DNA of 64,000 nt from assembly GCA_945876095.1 (NCBI GenBank), contig CAMCMP010000001.1, forward strand, positions 62,001 through 126,000. The letters are read 5' to 3'. The position numbers were made by a program, and so were the translations under genes. A model generated the notes under the pieces. It worked only from the letters and a program-made list of their open reading frames with translations. It had not been told where the DNA came from and searched no databases. The DNA is from Chitinophaga pinensis (lineage in GTDB: Bacteria > Bacteroidota > Bacteroidia > Chitinophagales > Chitinophagaceae). Of this stretch, positions 9,406 to 17,720 are shown in pieces; the first letter of the stretch is position 1; every line of letters starts with the position of its first letter.

Positions 9406-10059
9406 ATGCAATCCTCTACTGCTTTTTTATTTGATTTAAATGGGACCATGGTAGATGATATGCATTATCATATCAAAGCCTGGCATACAATTCTTACAGA
9501 CCTAGGTTCAAATTTAACCTTGCAACAAATGAAGGAAGAATGCTATGGCAAAAATGACGAATTGCTAGAGAGAATTTTCCCTCGTCGTTTTTCTATGGAA
9601 GAAAAATTGGCTATGTCTATTCAAAAGGAAACTACTTATCAAAAAGTGTATCTACCTGAACTTGCTTTAATCAAAGGGTTGGATACTTTTTTAAATTCTG
9701 CTAGTGCTAATGGGATTCAAATGGCGATTGGATCTGCTGCTATTCAGATGAACATTAATTTTGTAATTGATGGATTAAATATCCGTCCTTTTTTTAAATC
9801 AATCGTAAGTGCAGACGATGTTGTTTACAGTAAACCCCACCCTGAAACTTATTTAAAATGTTCGGATCAATTGAAAGTTGATCCTCAAAATTGCATTGTG
9901 TTTGAAGATGCTATAAAGGGAGTAGCAGCTGCTCAAAATGCAGGTATGCAGACAGTAGTTTTAACTACAATGCATGCTAAGAAAGAGTTTAGCGAATTCA
10001 ATAACATTCTTTGCTTTGTCAATGATTATACAGATCCACAATTGAATCGCTTTTTCTAG
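9406..10059 (+). CDS. HAD-superfamily hydrolase, beta-phosphoglucomutase-like
   Basis: The 217-residue protein has the haloacid-dehalogenase fold with the cap domain of the beta-phosphoglucomutase group (IA). The motif I reads FDLNGTMVDD; the nucleophile Asp is kept but the usual second Asp (DxDGT) is Asn. Motif II is in IGSAA, motif III is the lysine in SKPHPETY, and motif IV is in VFEDAIKGVAAA. The second Asp normally serves as acid/base, so turnover or specificity may be altered. It lies between xylA and the sugar symporter and probably dephosphorylates or isomerises a sugar phosphate. Confidence 0.85.
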   Translation: MQSSTAFLFDLNGTMVDDMHYHIKAWHTILTDLGSNLTLQQMKEECYGKNDELLERIFPRRFSMEEKLAMSIQKETTYQKVYLPELALIKGLDTFLNSASANGIQMAIGSAAIQMNINFVIDGLNIRPFFKSIVSADDVVYSKPHPETYLKCSDQLKVDPQNCIVFEDAIKGVAAAQNAGMQTVVLTTMHAKKEFSEFNNILCFVNDYTDPQLNRFF

Positions 10060-10144
10060 ATGTTTAAAATTCAATAGTATTTTTTATAAATTTTGACAAT
10101 TATGATTTATAGCGGTACTAACTTTTAACAGTTAAAATTTTTAT

Positions 10145-11830
10145 ATGAATGCTTTAAAAACTCCTGACTATCTTGTTTTTCTAATTTACTTTTTCATTGT
10201 AGCTGGATATGGCTATATGGTTTATTACAAAAAAAAGAAGGCAACCACTAGTGAATCTCATGATTATTTTTTAGCAGAAGGCTCTCTTACTTGGTGGGCA
10301 ATAGGTGCATCTCTTATTGCTAGTAATATAAGTGCAGAACAGTTTATCGGGATGAGTGGAAATGGTTTTCAAATGGGATTAGCTATCTCTACTTACGAAT
10401 GGATGGCTGCTGCGACATTACTAATTGTAGCTATTTTCTTTATTCCAGTTTATTTGAAGAACAAAATTTATACCATGCCTCAGTTTTTAAATCAACGCTA
10501 CAATTCAACTGTAGCAATGATCATGGCTGTTTTTTGGTTGTTATTATATGTGGTTGTAAATCTTACTTCTATTTTGTACTTAGGCGCTTTAGCCATTAGT
10601 AGTATTTCAGGTATTAATTTATATGTGTGTATGTATGGTCTTGCAATTTTTTCCATAGTCATTACGCTAGGAGGAATGAAAGTGATTGGATATACCGATG
10701 TTATTCAGGTATTCTTTTTAATATTAGGAGGTTTGGTAACTACTTACATAGCGCTTACCATGGTGGCAGATCATTACCATACAAGTGGAGTAGTGAATGG
10801 TTTTAAAATGATGATGGAAAAGTCAGATGATCATTTCCACATGATTTTTAAAAGTGATAACGCAAATTATCCAAGCTTGCCTGGATTAACGGTATTAATT
10901 GGTGGTATGTGGATAGTGAATTTGAATTACTGGGGATGTAATCAATATATTACCCAACGTGCTTTAGGTGCTGATCTTAAAACTGCTCGATCTGGTATTT
11001 TGTTTGCAGCTTTTTTGAAATTATTAATGCCCGTCATTGTTGTTCTACCTGGTATTGCTGCTTATGTTTTATATCAAGAAGGTTATTTTCAAACCGAAAT
11101 GATGGTGAATGGTGAATTGGTTCAGGATAAAGCGTACCCTGTTTTATTAAATCTTTTACCTACTGGTTTAAAAGGACTTGCCTTTGCTGCATTGACTGCG
11201 GCCATTGTAGCTTCATTGGCGGGTAAAGCCAATAGTATTTCTACTATTTTTACTTTGGATATTTATAAGAAAAAAATCAATACAAATGCTTCTGAAAGTC
11301 AATTGGTAAAAACGGGTAAGATTGCAGTATTGGTTGCCATGTTGATTGCTTGTCTTTTATCTCCATTTATGGGAATTGATAAAAAAGGAGGCTTTGAATT
11401 TATTCAAGAGTATACTGGATTTGTTAGTCCGGGTATTTTTGCCATGTTTATATTGGGTTTCTTTTGGAAAAAAACTACTTCCAATGCAGCGTTGTTTGCT
11501 ACAGTAGGTGGTTTTGTTTTGTCTGTAATTTTTAAATTTATTCCATCCATCGTAAATCTTTCATTCCTAAAGCCTTTAGGTTTTGCAACGCTTGTAAAGC
11601 AGTCTGATGGAACCATGCTCTATGAAATTCCATTTATAGATAGAATGGGTTTTGTATTTGCGATATGTGTTATTGTTATGTATGTCATAAGTAAAATTGA
11701 TAATAAGAGAGGTGTATTAACCAATGGTTTGGAAGTAGATCGACCTATGTTTAAATTAAATAATTCATTTGCAGTGGGTGCATTAATTATAGCAGGAATA
11801 ATAGTTGCTCTATATTCCTTCTTTTGGTAG
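10145..11830 (+). CDS. Sodium/solute symporter (SSS family, SGLT-like sugar transporter)
   Basis: The 561-residue integral membrane protein has about 14 hydrophobic segments. The early segment YFLAEGSLTWWAIGASLIAS followed by NISAEQFIGMSG is the hallmark of the SGLT branch of the sodium:solute symporters. Its position next to xylA and xylB suggests Na+-driven uptake of xylose or a related sugar (inference). A small terminator follows the stop codon. Confidence 0.9.
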   Translation: MNALKTPDYLVFLIYFFIVAGYGYMVYYKKKKATTSESHDYFLAEGSLTWWAIGASLIASNISAEQFIGMSGNGFQMGLAISTYEWMAAATLLIVAIFFIPVYLKNKIYTMPQFLNQRYNSTVAMIMAVFWLLLYVVVNLTSILYLGALAISSISGINLYVCMYGLAIFSIVITLGGMKVIGYTDVIQVFFLILGGLVTTYIALTMVADHYHTSGVVNGFKMMMEKSDDHFHMIFKSDNANYPSLPGLTVLIGGMWIVNLNYWGCNQYITQRALGADLKTARSGILFAAFLKLLMPVIVVLPGIAAYVLYQEGYFQTEMMVNGELVQDKAYPVLLNLLPTGLKGLAFAALTAAIVASLAGKANSISTIFTLDIYKKKINTNASESQLVKTGKIAVLVAMLIACLLSPFMGIDKKGGFEFIQEYTGFVSPGIFAMFILGFFWKKTTSNAALFATVGGFVLSVIFKFIPSIVNLSFLKPLGFATLVKQSDGTMLYEIPFIDRMGFVFAICVIVMYVISKIDNKRGVLTNGLEVDRPMFKLNNSFAVGALIIAGIIVALYSFFW

Positions 11831-11855
11831 ACTTTATTTTTGTAAATAATTGTAG

Positions 11856-11889
11856 GGTAGGTAGTTCTAAGAATTACCTACCTTTTTTT
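11856..11889 (+). terminator. Intrinsic terminator after the sugar symporter
   Basis: GGTAGGTAGTTC (11856-11867) pairs with GAATTACCTACC (11871-11882), with one G-T wobble and a 3-nt loop, followed by seven T. It closes the xylose block. Confidence 0.85.
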
Positions 11890-11939
11890 AATAATCAATT
11901 GAATATTTTATAAATTGAGGAAGTATTATATAATAATTC

Positions 11940-13061
11940 ATGAAAGAAATCAGATCAATTATTACTGCTTATGATGCACTTGATAAGCAAGTTACTAGTG
12001 CTGCATTAGCAACGGTCGTAAGAGTAGAAGGGTCATCCTATCGCCGAACAGGTGCTAGGATGTTAGTAATGGACAATGGTAATTGGGTGGGTGGTATAAG
12101 TGGGGGATGCTTAGAAGGGGATGCTCTTAAACGAGCTAGAATGGCCATTGCAAACTCTGTGTCAACATTAGTTACTTATGATACTACAGAGGATGACAGT
12201 CATCAAATTGGTGTTGGGCTTGGATGTAATGGAGTAATTGATGTGCTTTTTACGCCATTAATTTTTTCAGATAAAAATAATCCAGTTGAGACATTAAAAT
12301 CCTGTTTACTAGAAGATAGAAAATCTCATGTTTTAATATCAATTACTCAATTGGAAGGTGATTGGGAGAAATTAAAAGCGGGAGACATTATTCATTATCA
12401 AGACCATTCGAGTCTCTCCATTTTTTTAAATCAATCTTTGATTGAAGAAATTCTAAATTCTATTAATCAGCAAATTGCTGAAAATAAATCATCGAATATT
12501 TCTTTTTCAACTGATAACCAAAAGAAAATTGAATTGTTTGTTGAAATAGTGAATCCTGAAATCAGTGTAATTATTATGGGTCATCAATATGATATTTATC
12601 CTCTTTGTAATTTATTGAAACAAATTGGTTGGCGGATAATTGTTATTGCAGATCCTCAGAAATTAAAAGGTGAAATTTTTAATATCGCCGATAAAGTGAC
12701 AACTATTGACCAAGTTTCAACTCTTCCTATTGATGAATTTTCTGCTATTATTTTAATGTCACACGATTATAAGACGGATAAAAATAATTTACCAATTGCG
12801 TTGGCAACTTCTGCCTTCTATATAGGAATGTTGGGTCCTAGGATTCGTTCAGAAAAAATATGGAAGGAATTGGCGGATGAGGGAAACCCAATAAAGGAAA
12901 ATGTCTTGGATCGGATTCACGCACCTATTGGTTTGGATATAGGGGCTATCACACCGGATGAAATTGCTTTGTCTTTGGTTTCGGAAATAAGAGCTTCACT
13001 TTCTGGAAGAGAGGGAGGTTTTCTTCGACTTCGAAAAACTAGTATTCATGAGCGTAAATAA
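11940..13061 (+). CDS. XdhC/CoxI family protein (molybdenum-cofactor insertion factor)
   Basis: The 373-residue product has the two XdhC domains. The N-terminal CoxI part holds GSSYRRTGARMLV and GGISGGCLEGDA; the C-terminal Rossmann-like part ends with YIGMLGPRIRSEK and the typical IGLDIGAITPDEIALSLVSEI region. XdhC proteins bind molybdopterin and help load xanthine dehydrogenase or related hydroxylases. No molybdenum hydroxylase is encoded here, so its client lies elsewhere in the genome. Confidence 0.9.
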   Translation: MKEIRSIITAYDALDKQVTSAALATVVRVEGSSYRRTGARMLVMDNGNWVGGISGGCLEGDALKRARMAIANSVSTLVTYDTTEDDSHQIGVGLGCNGVIDVLFTPLIFSDKNNPVETLKSCLLEDRKSHVLISITQLEGDWEKLKAGDIIHYQDHSSLSIFLNQSLIEEILNSINQQIAENKSSNISFSTDNQKKIELFVEIVNPEISVIIMGHQYDIYPLCNLLKQIGWRIIVIADPQKLKGEIFNIADKVTTIDQVSTLPIDEFSAIILMSHDYKTDKNNLPIALATSAFYIGMLGPRIRSEKIWKELADEGNPIKENVLDRIHAPIGLDIGAITPDEIALSLVSEIRASLSGREGGFLRLRKTSIHERK

Positions 13062-13148
13062 GTCGATTCTGAAATTTATTGAGAAATTTTTATGCTATCA
13101 TAAACAAGGATATTAAACCTGCATTTTATTTCTAGCTTAAAAGTAATT

Positions 13149-13156
13149 TATCTTTG
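13149..13156 (+). promoter_or_regulatory. Probable -7 promoter box for the Cof-type phosphatase
   Basis: TATCTTTG fits the Bacteroidota -7 consensus TAnnTTTG, 27 nt before the chosen ATG. It overlaps an alternative TTG start at 13154, which argues for the downstream ATG. Confidence 0.5.
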
Positions 13157-13183
13157 TCCTTTCATTACAACTTAATCAATCAA

Positions 13184-13993
13184 ATGTACAAAGCGGTTTT
13201 TATAGATATGGATGGTACCTTATTAAAAAAGGATCATTCAATTAGTGAAGCAAATAAAAATGCCATTCAACGACTATTAGACAATGAAATTTTGGTGATA
13301 CCAATTTCAGCAAGACCGCTGCATGGAATATTACCCATTACTCAAAAGGTATTGCCTGATTCAATACCTGTAGTAAGTTTAAATGGAAGTTATATCTTTC
13401 ATAAGGATGAAATTATATCGCAGATTGATATTAGTTTAACTGAGGTGAATTCCGTTCATGAACAATTAATCTTACATGATCTGTCTGTTATGTATTACAG
13501 TCAGATGAAATGGTTTTCTACCCAACTTACTCCAGCTATCGAAAAAGAACAAAGAATCACAGATATTGCTATCCAAATTCTTCCTTTTGAAAAAATAGTG
13601 TCGATATGGAAGGAGGAAAATACTGGCCCCAATAAGATTTTAGTTGCAGGAGATGAGGATTTAATATTAGAAGTGGAACAGCATCTAATTAGTCAATTTA
13701 GTGGAAAACTAAATGTCTTTAAATCTCAGCCTAAATATTTGGAATTGATGCATATTGAAGCATCGAAGACAAAGGCAATCCAATTTTTAATGAATCAATA
13801 TGGTATACTTCAGCAGGAAGTGATTGCAATAGGAGACAATTACAATGACAAGGAAATGATTGAATTTGCAGGAGTAGGAGTTGCTATGGGCAATGCACCT
13901 GAAGAAATAAAGATGGTAGCCGATTTTGTTACAGATACCAATAACGATGATGGGGTTGCCAAAGCATTGGCTCACTTTTTTCCACAGAATTAG
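13184..13993 (+). CDS. Cof-type HAD-IIB family phosphatase
   Basis: A 269-residue cytosolic phosphatase of the Cof/YbjI type. Motif I is DMDGTL near residue 8 with both aspartates intact; the C-terminal motif is GDNYNDKEMI followed by GVAMGNAPEEIK, typical of HAD-IIB. These enzymes hydrolyse sugar phosphates, FMN or PLP with broad range. The ATG at 13184 is preferred over a TTG at 13154 because it directly precedes the first beta strand and lies behind a -7 box. The stop codon abuts the stop codon of the convergent TauE-like gene. Confidence 0.9.
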   Translation: MYKAVFIDMDGTLLKKDHSISEANKNAIQRLLDNEILVIPISARPLHGILPITQKVLPDSIPVVSLNGSYIFHKDEIISQIDISLTEVNSVHEQLILHDLSVMYYSQMKWFSTQLTPAIEKEQRITDIAIQILPFEKIVSIWKEENTGPNKILVAGDEDLILEVEQHLISQFSGKLNVFKSQPKYLELMHIEASKTKAIQFLMNQYGILQQEVIAIGDNYNDKEMIEFAGVGVAMGNAPEEIKMVADFVTDTNNDDGVAKALAHFFPQN

Positions 13994-14746
13994 TTATCTC
14001 TTAAAAAAGATTGCTAGGGCACCTAAAAAAGTAAGTAAAATTACTACTTTTCGGTAGTTATCTTCCTTTATTTTAGAAACTATTTTAACGCCTATCCAAA
14101 AACCAATTACTACAGAGGGTAAAAGAAATAAGTCGGTATAGAGTGATTCAGGGGTGATATTTTTCCAGAAAAAAATTTGAAAGGGCAGCTTAAAAAGATT
14201 GATTACTAAAAATACCCAGGATGCGGTGCCAATAAAATCATTCTTAGGCATCCTCATTGCTAGAAAATATATATTTGAAAAAGCACCCGCAAGATTTCCT
14301 AGCATAGTGGTAAAGCCAGCTGCTAGTCCCATATTAGCTACGAAAAATTTATTGGTAGGGATGACTTGATTTTTTCTGATTTCTAGGGCAACCATTATAA
14401 ATACAGTGGTAATAATTATGATGGCCATTATTTTTCTAAATAAACCTTCATTCATATCTTTTCCAACATATACTCCTACAAGAATACCAATTGCCATCCA
14501 GGGAATTAATTTCCAAAAATGATTCCATTGTGCATGACGATGGTAATAGATAACCGCGATAATATCTGCCACACAAAGCAATGGCAGCACAATTCCTGTT
14601 GATGCCTTACTGCCAAATACAATTGCCATGATGGTTACATTCATCATATCAATCCCTCTTAAACCTGCCTTAGATAGACCGATGAAAAAGGCAGACAATA
14701 AAATTAATCCCCAGTTGAAATTTGAAAATACAAATAGGAGTTGCAT
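13994..14746 (-). CDS. TauE/SafE family membrane permease
   Basis: The 250-residue protein is almost wholly hydrophobic, with 7-8 predicted membrane segments arranged as two repeats. The N-terminal half has the family-typical FFIGLSKAGLRGIDM stretch and the second half AGFTTMLGNLAGAFSNIY. TauE/SafE proteins export sulfite or sulfoacetate or move other anions. The substrate is unknown. It ends exactly where the convergent Cof-type gene ends, with no visible terminator between them. The DUF5916 gene upstream is on the same strand with a gap of about 26 bp, so the two may be co-transcribed. Confidence 0.88.
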   Translation of the reverse strand: MQLLFVFSNFNWGLILLSAFFIGLSKAGLRGIDMMNVTIMAIVFGSKASTGIVLPLLCVADIIAVIYYHRHAQWNHFWKLIPWMAIGILVGVYVGKDMNEGLFRKIMAIIIITTVFIMVALEIRKNQVIPTNKFFVANMGLAAGFTTMLGNLAGAFSNIYFLAMRMPKNDFIGTASWVFLVINLFKLPFQIFFWKNITPESLYTDLFLLPSVVIGFWIGVKIVSKIKEDNYRKVVILLTFLGALAIFFKR

Positions 14747-14772
14747 ATTCTTTTAGAAATTATATTCTTAGT

Positions 14773-16944
14773 TTATTTATTCCACCAATAGGTAATTTTA
14801 ACTACTAGTGCTCGGTTGCGAACAAACAATGGGTCGGTATAATAATTATCTGTGTAAACAATAAAGAAATCACTCGCTGGTTTATACCGCCATTGTAATC
14901 TAGTATTTAAGTTCAAATTTTTTTGCTGTTCGTTGTATTGTATAAAAGTGGTAAAGAAGAATGTGTTAGTTAAAGTAACGTCTATGCGAGGGCCCACCAA
15001 CCAGAACCTTGTTTGACCCCAAGGTTTTGGTAAATTAATGTGATTGTAATTAGCATTGAGAGTAATGTTTACAAAAGGTTGAAATCGGTATCCTAAATCT
15101 GCAGATAAAAACAATCGGTTTCCATTGGCATAATAGCCTCCATATCTAGAGGCGAAGGCATAGGTAAATAGTTTTTGTGGTTTTGAAGTGTAGCTTGCAC
15201 CCCAGGCATTCCATTTATGTTGAGTACCAGTAGCGAGCCTTGCATTTCCTGAATTGGTAGGGTCAAAAGGTCTTAGTAATTCTACATAATCATGCGCTAC
15301 CCAGGTGTCTATGATTGCTTGGGTTCTTAAATTAAATTTATAGACAAGTACGACTTCATTGTCTGTTCGATTAAAATTTTTATTAAAGAAAAAAGTAGAA
15401 ATAAATACAGGACCGTGACTTAAAACTTTACTTTTTTTAGGGAAAAATAAATGACTGATTTGAGGATTGAGTTTAATATAATTATTGCGAGGTACATATC
15501 CAACCTCGGCTTGATAATTTTTCCCTACCATTTCATGTTGCCAAGAGATGATCCATTTTTTATTAGTGTATTGAAGATTGGCTGCATGTACAAAATCTCC
15601 GTCAACTTTACCTGGACTAAAAGATTTAAGTACCATTGCTTTTCCTGTCAAGAAATTATTTGCAGAGGCTAGATTGTATTCTAGTCCAAGATTTCGGTTG
15701 TATAGAGAATAAGTTGGTTTGGTAGAATCTTTTTTTGGATCATATTGCAATGATTGTTTATTAACAAACATTAGTCGAATATTAGAGCGAGCAAATAAAC
15801 GTCTCTGCAATGCTACAACTGTAAAATTTTGATCAGGCAACCCTATTTTTGGATCAGCTTTCGTTTTCATATCCATTATTCCTATACGCCAGTTTTTGTC
15901 AAGGTTACCACTCACTCTTGCGCCAAAGTTGATTGGAACACCTAGCCCAATTCGGCGAGAAAAAAAAGGCCGAATATTCGTATAACCGAAATTGGCAAAA
16001 AGGTCAGCATTCTCTAAGAAAAATTGCCTTCTTTCTGGAAATAATAATTCAAATCTATCAAGATTAGTAACCTGTTTATCTACTTCTACCTGAGAAAAAT
16101 CAGGATTGATTGTCATATCCAAATTGAGTGAAGAGGTTAGTGCAATCTTTGCATCTGCTCCAATATCTTTTCGATATTTGGAAGGAGTTGAACGGTCATA
16201 ATCTTTTGAAACACCCGTTAATGCGTAGGGAATAATTGAAATATTGCCACCAGATTCTGGAGGGGCTTCATCCCATACCAATGTACCAGTATAGGCAAGA
16301 GATGAAGTGGTGAATTGTCTTGGAATAGGAGTCCAACTTGATTTTTCAGCCACCTTGATATCCATTCTACTAAAATTGATACCCCATTTGGTGATACCTT
16401 TTTTATAGCGCAAGGAAGTAAAAGGAATGGCAGCTTCAAATATCCATTTGTCAGAATAACTTTTTACTTTCGATACCCATTTATTGTCCCAGCTTAGGTC
16501 TACTACCGATCCATTGTATTCACTTCCATCCCATTGAGCACCTGCTGCATTTGCCCCAAATGTAAATCCATTGGTAAGGTCATCAAATGAATCAATGAAA
16601 AAAATAAAATTATCATTTTTAGTAAAATTGAAATCTCTTCTCAGTGACTCAACCATATAAGGTCCTGGATTTTTTAAGTAGCAGGTTGCAAGGATGTAAA
16701 TTTTTTTATTATCATAAGCCATCCTTACTGTTGTCTTCACTCTTGCTCTGCTAGTGTCCATGGGTATTACCATAAAGAAATCAGCTGCTGAGTCAGTATT
16801 CTTCCACGCTAATTCATTCATTTCTCCATCTATCTGAATGGGGGAGGTGGTTTTCTTAATATGTAATTGATAAGAACTGTTTATTTTTTGAGCAAATGAA
16901 CACAAGCTGAATAAAAAAATGGGAAGCAATAATAAATTTTTCAA
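14773..16944 (-). CDS. DUF5916 outer-membrane protein with CBM9-like N-terminal domain
   Basis: The 723-residue product has a signal peptide ending in SFAQ. Residues of about 30-230 form a carbohydrate-binding-module-9-like domain (IQIDGEMNELAWKNTD, then FTFGANAAGAQWDG and KWIFEAAIPFTSLRY). The C-terminal two thirds are DUF5916: PDFSQVEVD, FPERRQFFLENADLF, FFSRRIG, followed by alternating strands ending in a terminal VKITYWW motif typical of a beta barrel. Members are Bacteroidota outer-membrane proteins of unknown function, sometimes linked to hydrolase genes. The 26-bp gap to the TauE-like gene suggests a joint transcript. Confidence 0.88.
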   Translation of the reverse strand: MKNLLLLPIFLFSLCSFAQKINSSYQLHIKKTTSPIQIDGEMNELAWKNTDSAADFFMVIPMDTSRARVKTTVRMAYDNKKIYILATCYLKNPGPYMVESLRRDFNFTKNDNFIFFIDSFDDLTNGFTFGANAAGAQWDGSEYNGSVVDLSWDNKWVSKVKSYSDKWIFEAAIPFTSLRYKKGITKWGINFSRMDIKVAEKSSWTPIPRQFTTSSLAYTGTLVWDEAPPESGGNISIIPYALTGVSKDYDRSTPSKYRKDIGADAKIALTSSLNLDMTINPDFSQVEVDKQVTNLDRFELLFPERRQFFLENADLFANFGYTNIRPFFSRRIGLGVPINFGARVSGNLDKNWRIGIMDMKTKADPKIGLPDQNFTVVALQRRLFARSNIRLMFVNKQSLQYDPKKDSTKPTYSLYNRNLGLEYNLASANNFLTGKAMVLKSFSPGKVDGDFVHAANLQYTNKKWIISWQHEMVGKNYQAEVGYVPRNNYIKLNPQISHLFFPKKSKVLSHGPVFISTFFFNKNFNRTDNEVVLVYKFNLRTQAIIDTWVAHDYVELLRPFDPTNSGNARLATGTQHKWNAWGASYTSKPQKLFTYAFASRYGGYYANGNRLFLSADLGYRFQPFVNITLNANYNHINLPKPWGQTRFWLVGPRIDVTLTNTFFFTTFIQYNEQQKNLNLNTRLQWRYKPASDFFIVYTDNYYTDPLFVRNRALVVKITYWWNK

Positions 16945-17009
16945 AAAAGAATTTTTAAGGAGTTGGAATTTTTTAAAAACTAAGAGATAGAGAATTTAAA
17001 TTTTCAAGA

Positions 17010-17192
17010 TTAATTCAAAATAATTTCCATTAATTCTTTCATAGTGTATTTTGTATGGACAGTCATTGAAGACCCTCCGCTATTGATATGTATTTTGGCT
17101 GTACCATTTTGAAGGGTTAAGTTCGTAATGTACTTCGTGAAAATTACATGGGTAGCTCCAGCAAAATCTTGAATAGTAATAAATTCATTCAT
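17010..17192 (-). CDS. Small conserved-looking hypothetical protein (60 aa)
   Basis: A 60-residue protein with the pattern of three or four beta strands followed by a helix (MKELMEIILN). The arrangement resembles small FlbD-like or DNA-binding-like beta proteins common in Bacteroidota, but I do not recognise a named family with certainty. It has no signal peptide. It is on the same strand as the DUF5916 gene with a 65-bp gap. The start ATG at 17192 is the only good one. Function unknown. Confidence 0.55.
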   Translation of the reverse strand: MNEFITIQDFAGATHVIFTKYITNLTLQNGTAKIHINSGGSSMTVHTKYTMKELMEIILN

Positions 17193-17720
17193 AAAAACTA
17201 ATAAGTTGATTGACTGTTTAACTTACTCTTCAAAGATAAGGACGATTAATAAACAATACCTATATTTTCCAACTTTGATTACCTAAATGATTAAAAGAAT
17301 TTACACCCTGATTCAAATTTGCATTGATCTGAGTTTCTTATTAAGTATTTCATTAATGAAAGACGTCGCTTTATTTAATGATTGCTTGTAATTTAGATGA
17401 GGAGGTTTATTTTACAAATTTTAGTTAATTGAAATGTATCCAAGGAATTAGCAAAACTTAGTCAGATCTTTGGTTAATATATATAAATTTATATTAATAT
17501 ATATGTGCAAAACATTTTCCTCTGCGTTGATAAGTCCTAGGTGAATTCAACTCCATTTCTTACCCCATTCTCCTATATTTACTGACTTATATTGACATTT
17601 ATAAATGTGGCGGTTAGTCTATTTAATTAACAATTCTGATCATTTACGGGTAACTTTTCAACAGCGTAACTAAATCAGGCATTTTTATGTAGGTTTGCCG
17701 TCCTACTAAATTATTGAATC
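17193..17720. other. Non-coding gap between the 60-aa gene and smc
   Basis: This 528-bp AT-rich stretch separates divergent genes. It holds a likely -7 box for smc near its right end and an AT-only near-palindrome around 17475-17504. I see no convincing gene, RNA or terminator in it. Confidence 0.6.
17690..17697 (+). promoter_or_regulatory. Probable -7 promoter box for smc
   Basis: TAGGTTTG followed by C matches the Bacteroidota -7 consensus TAnnTTTG and ends 23 nt before the GTG start of smc. No clear TTTG -33 element is seen. Confidence 0.5.

Noticed and set aside
17287..17391. 34-codon frame upstream of smc
   Set aside because: Short, hydrophobic by base composition, and without supporting signals.
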